Of a stretch of DNA of 64,000 nucleotides, positions 37,112 to 47,400 are shown one piece after another (position 1 is the stretch's first letter; each line of letters starts with the position of its first letter). The DNA is taken from positions 322,537-386,536 of the forward strand of contig JAHBXB010000002.1 of assembly GCA_019636655.1 (NCBI GenBank). The letters are read 5' to 3'. Source of the DNA: Phycisphaeraceae bacterium. Lineage in GTDB: Bacteria > Planctomycetota > Phycisphaerae > Phycisphaerales > UBA1924. Position numbers and translations under genes: made by a program. The notes below the pieces were generated by a model. It did not search any database and had not been told where the DNA came from. It worked only from the letters and a program-made list of their open reading frames with translations.

Positions 37112-37660
37112 CTACTTGGTGCCAGCGCCCGCGTTCGCCTTCGATCGCTTCAGGTGGAAGATCGTCTTGTCCGGGCTTTCCTTGCCGTTCTGGAAGGACG
37201 TCCACTCCTCGGTGATCGTGTCGTCGTCGACCATGGTGATCGTCAGACCGCCCATGTAGTTGCCCTTTGCGGGGTCCAGGTTGGTGCCGTCCATGAACGT
37301 GAACGCGAACACCTTCGGGTCTTTCTGCTCAGCGCACTTCATCCGCGGCTGGTTCCCACCGGCGCAGTAGTGCGTCACGAGCATGTCCGGGCCGTCCATA
37401 ACGTACATGTTGGTCATCTCGTGGTTCGTGCCGGGGAACATCGTCTCCACGATCGCGCTCCCAGCCGAGGACACCCGGAAGACGCAGACGCCGTCCGGCT
37501 TCCCGTCCTTGTCCGCATCGTCGGTCTCCCACGTACCCGCGAGCTTCTTCATGCTGTCGAGACGAGTCGGAGCCTTGTTGGCCTGCTTGTCGGGTTCCCC
37601 CATGCCGAGCCCGATCGCCGCCGCCGAGATCACCGCCAGAGAGAGGATGGTCCGTTTCAT
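37112..37660 (-). CDS. Secreted small lipocalin-like protein (DUF1579-like)
   Basis: 182 residues from the ATG at 37660, fixed by AGGAG seven bases upstream and by an immediate signal peptide (MKRTILSLAVISAAAIGLGM). The mature part opens LDSMKKLAGTWET, the way many small lipocalin-like or DUF1579-type proteins begin (a LxxLxGxW motif), followed by alternating beta strands (GVCVFRVSSAGSAIVETMF, NMYVMDGPDMLVTHYCAGG, LTITMVDDDTITEEWTSF). Such proteins probably bind small molecules; no activity is known. It pairs with the SRPBCC gene 19 bp downstream. The gap before it on this strand holds the small RNA candidates. Confidence 0.75.
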   Translation of the reverse strand: MKRTILSLAVISAAAIGLGMGEPDKQANKAPTRLDSMKKLAGTWETDDADKDGKPDGVCVFRVSSAGSAIVETMFPGTNHEMTNMYVMDGPDMLVTHYCAGGNQPRMKCAEQKDPKVFAFTFMDGTNLDPAKGNYMGGLTITMVDDDTITEEWTSFQNGKESPDKTIFHLKRSKANAGAGTK

Positions 37661-37820
37661 GGCTTGCTCCTGTTCAACAGCCCGCGGCGACCGCCTCGGG
37701 CACTGAACGGTTATACCGCGCCACGCCATGCGGGGCTGATGGATTCAAGGGGGGATTGAGGGGTCCAGTCAGGCCTATCACAACCATCGGACGGGGGACA
37801 GGCCAAAACTGTATTGGTCC

Positions 37821-37933
37821 AAAAACAACCCAACCGTCGGCTGCCCGCCGGCGGTTGGATCGTCTCTCTCAAGACGTTGTCGTTGAGTCGTCCCTGCCCT
37901 GGCGCCTCTCACAACGCCAAGAAGGAACTCCAC
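37821..37933 (-). ncRNA. Candidate small RNA A (~113 nt) with intrinsic terminator
   Basis: No protein gene fits here. On the minus strand a TTGACA promoter (next entry) would start an RNA near 37933. Its 3' end is a perfect terminator: CCAACCG (37830-37836) pairs with CGGTTGG (37852-37858), with further internal GC pairs, then GTTGTTTTT. Inside, GGCG...CGCC (GGCGTTGTGAGAGGCGCC) and CTCAACGACAACGTCTTGAG form two more hairpins. A compact, promoter-to-terminator structured unit of this size is typical of a bacterial sRNA. It does not match 6S, tmRNA, SRP or RNase P RNA as I know them. Targets are unknown. Confidence 0.5.
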
Positions 37934-37939
37934 GGGGCA

Positions 37940-37968
37940 AAGGTACATCACGATCGGGCTGCTGTCAA
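37940..37968 (-). promoter_or_regulatory. Candidate sigma-70 promoter of small RNA A
   Basis: Minus strand: perfect TTGACA (complement at 37963-37968), 17-bp spacer, TACCTT (complement at 37940-37945). The perfect -35 box and ideal spacing in so GC-rich a genome make chance less likely; the -10 box is weak (3 of 6). Confidence 0.5.
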
Positions 37969-38018
37969 CCACTCAGTCCGGTTTTCCGGTTTATCCCCAA
38001 TGAATGCACCAGATCGGC

Positions 38019-38276
38019 CAAAACGAAAACTCGCCGGGGGGCTTTCGCCACCCCGGCGAGAGAGAGCAAGATGAAGGCCCGAGAGGGCCACTAGGACCAT
38101 GCCGCCCAGGCTGGCGCACTGCCAACCAAATCCCCGGCCATGCCGGGGACGAAGCGTTACTACGGGAGCAAAATCCGTTCGCTCAACGCAGCCAGCACCG
38201 GATATATCCAAGGGAAAACCCAAGGAATCCGAACGCCGTCGAGATTTCGGGGGATTCTCTCTCTCCCGAAACCAGT
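38019..38276 (-). ncRNA. Candidate structured RNA B (~258 nt) with intrinsic terminator
   Basis: Another minus-strand unit without a credible protein. It ends in a 10-bp perfect terminator stem (38030-38039 with 38051-38060, CTCGCCGGGG/CCCCGGCGAG) then TTTTCGTTTT. Upstream hairpins: TTTCGGG...CCCGAAA around 38245-38270, a long-range CGTTCG/CGAACG pair (~38180-38237), CCCCGGC-ATG-GCCGGGG (~38131-38147) and GGCCC-TCTC-GGGCC (~38076-38089). A GAGAGAGAG run near the 5' end is complementary to CTCTCTCTC that adjoins and overlaps the terminator's 5' arm, so an antiterminator fold is possible. It could be a stand-alone sRNA or an attenuating leader; no known class was recognised. Confidence 0.45.
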
Positions 38277-38282
38277 ATGAAC

Positions 38283-38310
38283 AGGATACCCCACTGCCGC
38301 ACGTTTGCAA
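38283..38310 (-). promoter_or_regulatory. Candidate promoter of structured RNA B
   Basis: Minus strand: TTGCAA (38305-38310), 16-bp spacer, TATCCT (complement at 38283-38288). Each box matches consensus at 4 of 6 positions. It lies about 120 bp beyond the terminator of the giant gene, so transcription of RNA B would be independent of it. Confidence 0.4.
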
Positions 38311-38435
38311 GCATTTTCCGTGCCCCATGGGGTGTGTTGCCACGTGTGCCCACGCTCGCCCGAAGCAGGGTGAAATTCTTGGACTTACAGCTAATACCTA
38401 GGGTGAATACCAGTCGTGCCCAATCTCTAGAATTG

Positions 38436-38467
38436 AAAAAGGCCCACAGCTCGGACAGCCGTGGGCC
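38436..38467 (-). terminator. Intrinsic terminator of the giant surface-protein gene
   Basis: An 8-bp stem (AGGCCCAC with GTGGGCCT, within 38440-38468) closed by GGCTGTCCGAGCT, followed on the minus strand by TTTTTC. It lies ~20 bp after the stop of the 38489-48127 gene. Confidence 0.85.
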
Positions 38468-38488
38468 TCATGATCGTTGTGCGGACGC

Positions 38489-41400
38489 TCAGACCGACGG
38501 CAGCAGCCGGCGGAGCAGTGCGACGTCGTTCGAGTGGCCGAGGTAGAAGTTCGTTCCCCGGACCGTGTCGTGGTTGTTGGACAGGCGGATGTTGTTCGAA
38601 GAGAACGCGTAGGTGGTCGACGTGTTGGTCACCGAGTTGGCCGACATGACGACGCCCTGACCCGCGTTGCTGAGCATGCGGAGGCCGACCAGCTCCGCGA
38701 CGCGGCGTGTGGTCGCGGCCGTGAGGGCCTGGATCAGCACGTCCACATCGGCCTGGTCGGGTCCCGAAACCAGCTGCGAGAAGGCCGGGAGGAAGACAAC
38801 AGCCTGGTCATTCGGGTCCGCGTTGAACGGATCGACATGCTGGGCGGCGCCGAACTCGCGGTTGTTGAAGAACGCCGTGGGAGCCTGGGAGCCGGCGAGG
38901 AAGACGGTCGAGAAGTTCTGACCAGCGAAGGCCGCCGCGTTCGTCGAGAGCTGGATGTTCACGCCGGCGTTGCGGAAGACGTTGGTGACGTTGGTAACCA
39001 GGCGGGTGACGATGTAGTCGTTGACGGTCTGGTTCCCGATGAACCCGGTGAACCCGAGGACCGCGGCGGAGAACGGTGCGAGCGACGTCTGGCGGTCGCC
39101 GGCCTCGAGCCAGTCGATGATGCCGCCGCGGGTCTCGACGAAGACGTTCTGAGCCACAGGTGTAGAGGTCGCCGTTCCGAGTTGGTTGATGCTCAGCACG
39201 TAGTCGGAGCGGATGGCGCCCTGGACGTAAACCGCGTAGGTCGCCGGGGCGTTGCCCGCCACATCGAGCCGGCCCGACGTGACCCACTGGATGAAGAAGT
39301 TGCCGTTCTCGTCGTAGCCGTAGGCCGTGCTGCCGCGGCTGACGACGTGGCCCGGCTGCCCACCCACCGCCTCGATATCCGAGGACGAGGCGACCAGGAG
39401 AGCGTCCGTGATCCCGATGGACCCGGAGGTATCGAACACGGCGAGCTGAACATCGCCCCGCAGGTCGAGGCTCCTTGGATCCTGCGTGAGGCCGATATTG
39501 GAGCCGAACTCCGAGAGATCCAGCGTGGCGCGGATGACCGTGCCCGGCAGGATGGCCTCGCGGTTGTTGAGGTGGTACACATCGACGTCGGCCTGGACCT
39601 GCGACGGGACGCCGACGCCGGCGCTGGCGCCGATCGAGGAGGAGACCGACTCGCTGAGAGCATCGTCGGCGGTGCCGAAGACGCCGTCGGCGCCCGCCAT
39701 GCGGGCGGCGCTGATCCCGGCCCCGTTCGAGCCGGAGACGATATCGTCGGCGGTCCCGGCGATTCCGTCGGTCCCGCGGTTGAGTTGGAAGACGAAGTTC
39801 TGGATCGCGACCGCGCCCAGATCGTCGGCGGTGTTCAGAACACCGTCGGCGCCCGCGAAGGCGATGGGGGACGGGGCGTGGACGATCCGCGAGCCGTCGC
39901 CCGCGTTGTTGGTCGCAGAGAAGCCGGTGTCGCCGTCGTCGAAGATCTCGACTGAGAACTGGTACGTGCCCGTCGCTCCGCCGATCGGCGTCACGTTCGC
40001 CACGTCCGAGTTGTCCGCGACATCCACGCTGGCCGGCGAGGCCGTGACAAGGATGTAGTACGTGCCGGTCTGGAGGATCAGGTAGGCATCCTCGATGCTG
40101 CGGGCGTCGGACGCCAACAGGTTGACGGGCAGGCGGAGCACCGAAGCGGTCTCCGTGCCGGTGGACGTGACGCTGGAGGTCGACATGATCGTCGTGCCGT
40201 TCGCGTCGAGGAGTGCACGGGTGGCCAACTGGGCCCCGCCCTGCATGGCGCCGAGGCGGAGGATCTGACCCGCCAGGAGCGTGACCTTATACACGTCGGC
40301 GTCGCCGCCGAGACCAAAGTTGTTCACGTCGTGGTTCGGGTGGTCGCCGAGGACGCCGCGGAGCGTGAGGACCGTGTTGGTATCGGGCAACCCGTCCGGG
40401 GTGTAGTTGTTGTCGAGGACCTGGTTCAGGTCGGAGGCGGCACGGAAGTTGATGGTCGTACCGTTGGCGGTCGCAACGTTGGAGGAGAGCTTGTCGCCGG
40501 CATCGCCGACGAAGGCATCGCGAGAGTAGTGGTCGCCCGCCGCCGCGAAGCCGTCGCCGTTGCCGTCCAGCGACTGGTTCTGCGTCTCGCCGCGGAGGGT
40601 GTCCGCGTTAAGCTCGAAGCGGTAGACGCCGGGGCCGGGAAGCGCCGGGGTCTCGGGGAGGGCGCGGCTGGTGATCGCCGCGGAGAAGGCGATGGTCGCC
40701 GTCCGCTCGGCCTCGTTGTAGCTGAGGATGTAGTCCGTTCCCTCGGCGAGGGCGATGGTGACGTTGCCGCTGCTGCGCACCTCGGAGATCCGGAGCGACT
40801 TGGCCAGCGAGGCCGAGTTGATCTCCTGGTTGAAGGTGATCCGGGCCATGTAGACGCCCGACTCGAGTTCCACGCGGAGATCGGCCACCTGCAGCGGCGT
40901 CGACTCGGGCGTCGCGCCGATCGCGGCGAGATTGCCGTTGGCCGTGAAGTTGACGCCGCCCACCACCACCGGGCCAAGCGTGCCGCCGGTGGCCTGGATG
41001 CGGAACGCCTGGGAGTTGAGCTGCGAGCCAACGGCCTGCCCGGCGACGACCACCGAGCCGATCGAGGAGAGGCCCTCGTCGCCGACGTCGTCCGCCGTGC
41101 CGAAGAACCGGTCCGGGCCGGGGTGCGAGCCCGCGACGATGCTGGACCGGATGAAGCTGCCGCTGATCGCGACCGCCCCGATATTTCCGTCATCCAGGAT
41201 ATCGGCGTTGGTGCCGGTGCCGCCGTACTCGCCGTCGAAGCCCAGGTCGGCCCCGGCGAGGATCGACGAATCCGTCACGTTGCCGAAGAACCTGGCGCTG
41301 GACAGCCGGGTGTGGGCGGAGATACGGGAATCCGTGACGTTGTTGGCCTGCACCGAGCCGAGGCTCAGCCCGGCGCGGATGTTAGCGGTGTCGATGTTGC

Positions 41401-44400
41401 CGTTGACCTGGATCGACCCGATGTCACGCGCCGAGGTGATCAGGCCGTAGTTGGAACCGGCCATGATCACCGAGCCGACGCCAAGGACATCGATGGTCGC
41501 CGCCTGGCGGTCGCCACGGATGCCGTAATCGAGCCCGATGATGATCTGATTGACGTAGTTGCCGAAGATGGTGCCGCGGACGACCTGGCCCACCACGATG
41601 GTGCCGAAGTCGTTGCCCGCACCCAGGAGTCCTGTGGTGTTGAGCGAGCCGAACTCGGCGAACTGCACGTAGCCGTCGAAGTAGAACGACGAGGCCCCAT
41701 TGAGGCTCGCCCGGACCGATGCGAACCCGAGCGACGAGCCGTCGTTGGAGATCAGCTTGAAGTCCGTGAGCGTGCCCTGATCGGTGTCAACAACGACGCT
41801 GGAGGCCAGGGTCGAGTTGATGATCGCCAGGCGGCCGATGACGCGCCCGGCTTCGGCGTCGAACGTCTGCTCGAAATACGCCTGGCCCGGGCCGGTGAAG
41901 GTGATCCGGCCCGTCTCGCCCGAGGGCATCACGAACGGCGTGGGGACGCCGTTGGCGATCAGGCCCGTCGAGGGGACGAACTCGATGACTCGACCGGGGT
42001 TGGCCTGGCGCAGGCCCGGCCCGCCGCGGATCAGGCCCGGCGAGGTGAAGCCGATGCCGTTATCGGCATAGACCGACGTGAGCGCCGAGCCCACGTGGAC
42101 GGTGACCGAGTTGATCAGCGAGAGACCGTCGGCGACCGAGTCATCGTCGGTGTTGTAGATCCCGTCCGCCCCGGCGTTGATGCCGGCGGAGATGGTGACG
42201 GCGCCCGTTCCGCCGCGGAACAGCAGGTCGCCGATGCGGCCGAACTGCACGGTGTCGGCGTTGATTCCGACGCCGCCGGGCCGGTTGTCCGCGCCCAGTG
42301 AGGTCACGCCCGCGGCGATGATCGCGCCGCCGGCGTACGCCCCGACGTCGATCGCGCCGATCGCATCGCCGGCGATGATGAACGATCCGCCAAGACCCGG
42401 GGTGATGTTGTCGTTGAGGATGACGCCCCGGATGAAGACCTTGCCGACCGAGTGCCCGGCGACGATCGCGGACTCCCAGAACGACCCATCCGTCACCTCG
42501 ACCACGCCGACGTTCCGGCCCGCCTCGATGCGGGCACCCTGGAAGGTCGGGATCGGTGCCACGCCGGGCGGGAGCTGGTTGCGGAGCGCGTCGGCGGGGG
42601 TGAACTGCGAGAGGTTGGGGTTGACGCCGATGTCGCCGTAGAAGGTCGCGCTGCGGCGGACCGAGACCAGGCTGATGTCCTCGTCGGCGTAGATATCGCC
42701 CAGCAGGTGCCCGCCGACGATGACGAACGAGCTGATCGTGCCGGCGCGAGCCTCGATCCGGTTCCCCGGGCGGAAGGACCCGTCGACGATCAGGATGGAC
42801 CCGATGCCGCCGGACTCGGAGATGATCGACCCGTTCAGGTCGCCGTGGATCTCGATGGAGTTGATCCGGCCGTAGGCGCGGATCGAGCCGGTGGAGACCA
42901 GGTCGAACCCGGGCACCGAGGCGACCGCGGCGTTGCGGACGTAGCCGGTGATGTTGTTGCCGACCTTGATGTCGGAGTAGATCTGGCCATTCTGCGACTC
43001 GATGATGTTGAGGTTGCCGCGGACGTTGATCGCGCGGGCCTGGGGCGTCGAGTCGCGGGAGCCGATGTGGCCGCCGGCGAGGATCGTGTTGACGTCCCCC
43101 TCGGCGTCGAGGTCGACCAGGATGTTACCCGCAGCGCGGAGCAGCGCCAGGGTGCCGTTGGATCCGACCGTCGAGACCTTGGCGACGATATCGGCCGTGA
43201 GCGAGGTAATCGTGTTGATCGGGCCCTCGGAGCGGATCTCGCCCGTGAGGTAGCCGACCGACTGGATCAGGTCGATGCGGCCGTCGGGACCGGTGGAGGA
43301 GAACCGCGTCGAGGTGATGTTGGCGCCCGCGACGACTTGGAAGATCGGGCCGGCGATGTCGAACGAGCTGGAACGGATGTCCTGCCCAGCCGAGGCGAGC
43401 ACGAGGCGGCCTGCGCTGACGCTAGTAGCCGCGATGTCGATGACCGCGGAGAGTTCCTGCACGTCGCCCGCCGCGTGGAGGTCGAGGCGGTTGATACGGC
43501 GGGCCGTGACGCCCTGCGTGATCGAGTTGGCCGCGTCCACAGTCAGGTCGGAGATGTCGCCCGCGCGGTTGTGGGTCGCGACGAAGGCGATGTTCCGCGA
43601 GGCCTTGATCGAGTTGAGGCGGAACTCCAGCGGCTCGCCCAGCAGCGTCGAGTTGACGAAGTTGTCCGCGAACACGTTGCCCACATCGCCCGTCGCCTCG
43701 ATGGACGTGGCGTCGTAGTTCGCGCCCGTTACCACCACGCTGTTGATGTTGATGCCGACGATGGTCGACCGCGTCAGCGGCGAGCCGACGGCGGCGATCT
43801 CGTTCACCACGCCGCGCGTCTCGCGGTCGTCCGCGTGCGCCGTGATCGGGATGAACCGTGCCGACGACCAGAACGAGTCGAGCGTCGCCGCACCGATGAA
43901 GGCGCCGTCGATCCGGCCGCCCTCGATGCGGATGCTGCCGATGCCGTTGAATACGCCAACCGGATCAGCCGCGGCGTTCGCCGCGATGATCGGACCGGAG
44001 ATCACGGGGTTCAGGCCCCGCCCTGCGACGATCTCGATGATGTCATCGTTCGCGAAGATGCCGGCCGCGGCGAACGCGCTGTTCCCCGCCGAGGCAACGC
44101 CGTCGCCGACGTCGATCCGGGTGATGTCGTTCGCGTAGATCACGCCCACGATGCCCTCGAACCGGCCGGGCGAGGCCCGGACGCCGTCGTCGTTGGCGAT
44201 CAGGGTGCCGAGGTTGCCGCCGCCCTGGATGATCACGTCGCCCACCTGGCCCGAGACGGCGATCGCCGTCACGTTCCCGCCGCGGACGCGCAGCCCGTTG
44301 AGGTGCGGGTGCACCGGGGAGCCGATGTCCTCGAGCGCGACGTCGTCCGGGAAGTCGGAGGTAAAGGCATCAAGCGGGTAGTAGAGCTCGCCGTTCCACG

Positions 44401-47400
44401 CCGCGTTCAGGTTTGCGGCCACCACGGCGATCGGGTCGCCGACCGCGCCGCCGCTGTCGGTACCGGAGATACCCAGGAACGAGCCGATCAACCGCTGCGT
44501 CGATCCGGGCGCGCCGGTCTGTGTGCGGCCCAGATCGCCCGCGGCGATGTGCACGCGGTCCACCTGCGCAACGTCGAGCATGACGATGTCGCCGCCGGCG
44601 GTGAGGTTCTGCACCAGGTTGAGGCGCCCGCCGGTCTGGTCGATACGACGGACGTCGATCTGGCCCTGGCCATCGATGATGATCGAGGAGAGCGCCGCGC
44701 CCCCATCGGTCGTGACCACGATACGGCCGATGGAGATCCGGCCCGACTGCTGCGTCCCGCGGATCAGCAGCGAGGCGCCGCCGACCAGGTTGACGTCGAT
44801 GCGGGAGATCGCCACGCCCTGCGAGCCGTTGATCGGAAGCACGCGGATCTGGCCGACCGAGCCGGCAAGGCCGTTCTCGATGGAGATCGTGACCGTGCCG
44901 CCGGCGTCGTCCGTCAGCGTCACCGGGGCGCCGGGGACCAGCGGGCGGAACACATCGGGGTTGAGGCCCGACTGGATCTGCGTGAACGAGGCGAACCGCA
45001 GGTCCGAACCGGCGCCGAGCGTGAACCGCGGCGTCGCCGCGTCGATAAGGCCGCTGCCGGCTTCGTCGGCGATGAACTCGTCGATGATGGAGCCGGGCGA
45101 GGTCGTGACGTTGAAGTTGTCGCCCTGGATCCGGGCGCCGACCGAGATCCGGCCAATGTCGCCACGTCCACCCGCCAGGCCGGTGCGGATCGAGACGGCG
45201 CGATCAGCGCTCGGGTACCGGCCCCGATCCTGATCGAACCGGACCGCACCTCTAATGTCGATCTCACCGATCGAGCCGCTGACATCCAGCGACAGATCGA
45301 GCACGTCGCCATTGGTGCTGTCCGCCGCGACAAGCGGATTGAACCCGGTCCGGAATGTGCCGAGATTACCGCCGATCGAGAACTGCGTACCCGGCACGCC
45401 GACACCGCGGAAGCCCATGACATCGGCGCCTGTGATCACCGCATGCAGGCTTCCCGCGACCGCGATCGATGATTCTCGCAGATCCAGCAGGTCCGCGATG
45501 TCGTCGGCCGTCGTGATGATCGCCGAGGGGTCCGAATCAGCCCCCGCGCCATCGACAGAGCCGACGCCGACCCGCAGCATCCCCATGGAACCGCTCTGAA
45601 CGATGATCGAGGTCGGGGTCTGCGTGAACCCCATCCGGGCACCGACGGTGACGCCGCCAAGAGTGGTCGATGCCATGCCCGAGAGCACGACCTCGTACTC
45701 GTTGGAACCCAGCCGATTCGCCCCGTCCTGCGGCGAGTTCATGACCAGGTAGTACACATCCGATGTGGTCGGCATGAACTGAAGACGAATACCGAGGCTC
45801 AAACTCCCCGCGAGCCTGTTCTCGCTCACCTCCGGGTACTGTTGCGACGACACCGTCCGGCCGAAAGCGTCCACGATGCGCGCCGTCGCCCACGTATCGA
45901 AGCCGCGGCTGGCATCGAACCCGATATCGATGAAGTCAAACACCACATCCGCGTTAACCGCAATCCCCGCCGTCGCCGAAAACGCGTAGACGTCCGCCGA
46001 GTCCCGCTTCGTCGAAATCGGATCGCGGTTGCCCATCGTGCCGACGATCCGCACCGAAGTGTTCGGACTGCCGACATACTCGGCGCCTTGGATCGTGTCG
46101 TTGCGGTACAGCCCCAGCCCCATCGCCATGGCCTGCTCTGGAAAGAACAGCCCGAAGAAGAAGCTGTTGAACTGGTTCTGACTCAGGAACGCGGCGTCCA
46201 TCAACTCTTCGATGGTGTCGCGGATATCGGCGTCCGTCTGATCAGCGAAGGTGTAGATGACCTCCCGCTCCTGGTACGCGCGGAAGTCCACACGGGAACG
46301 AGTCGGGTTGTTGACATCACCGAGCACGGTGATGTTCATCGCGTTTCGACCGCCAATCGTAATCTGGCCGGCCGTGCGACCCACGGTCATGTTCGAGTTG
46401 GTAAAACCGGTGAACCCGCTGTCTGGATCGATCACCACGTCGTCCACGTCAGGCACGTCATCCCGCACCCACAGCCCCGAGTCGGACGCAACGAAGAGCG
46501 AACCCAGGTCGCCGTTCACGGAGATGTTGCCCAGCTGGACTCCAGTCGACAGCCTCCCCAGTGAACCGCCGAACTGAATCTGCCCGTGCATGATCCCATT
46601 GATGTTGACCGTGCCCCAGTTCAGCCCCGCCGGAGCGAACAGCCCCTGGTTGGGGTTGCGGAACAGCGTGGAATCGGTGATCTGGGCGCCGTTCAGGAAG
46701 TTCTGCCACGTTGAGAACAACTGCTGATCGCGAACCACCAGTTCGCCCAAGTAGGACGCGGTCGTCGCATTGTTCCTGACAAACGGGCTACCGATGACAA
46801 TCGACGCATTGCCCGCGGGGAGGCCGATCACAGTCGGCGTATCCGTGCCTTGGGTAAGCGCATAGCCGAAGCCGGCCTGCTCGAAATCATCTAGCAAGCC
46901 CGCAGCGGAACCGGGCAGCTTGAAGAGGAAGCCGTTCTCAAAGGCCCGAGTATCTTCATCCGGCGCCTGACCCGTCGTGATCTCGCCGCCCCACATCGTG
47001 AGCTTCGACCGCGAGTCTCCCGCCAGGAAGTTGATCCGACCGATACCGTCGTTGAAACGAGGAACACCCGTATCCGTCGGATCGACGATCGCCACCTGGG
47101 AGCCCTGTGGAATCCCAAGGGCGATGGTCGCAACCATGTCACGGCCGTACGCATCAAACACCTGGACCGAGGTCCCCACCGGACCCGAAAGTACTATTTC
47201 CGCGCCAGCAATACGGGCGTCATGGACCGGCCCAAACCGGCCTTGAGGGAACGAAACCGTAATGTCATCAATCCGAAAAATGTCCTGATAGGTCTGGTTG
47301 TCTGGCGGCGGCTGCGCGGAAGAGAACCGCACCGTGTCGAATCCATCGGACAGGTTGAAATCAAACCTCATCAGCGGCTGACCATTGCCCAAGACCGGAG

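Noticed and set aside
37948-38343. 131-codon minus-strand frame in the gap at 37.7-38.5 kb (including a short hydrophobic stretch from an ATG at 38100)
   Set aside because: No good ribosome site, mixed composition, and it crosses a strong terminator and the proposed RNAs. A short leader peptide from 38100 cannot be excluded.
38371-38385. GGTGAAATTCTTGGA, a 15-mer identical to a conserved eukaryotic 18S rRNA segment
   Set aside because: The flanks do not resemble rRNA on either side, so this is taken as chance.
42452-45472. 1006-codon open frame on the plus strand opposite the giant gene (with others nearby at 40331-42301 and 38477-39955)
   Set aside because: Extremely rich in Arg, Asp, Val and His with no fold-like pattern. 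It is the mirror of a GC-rich gene on the other strand.
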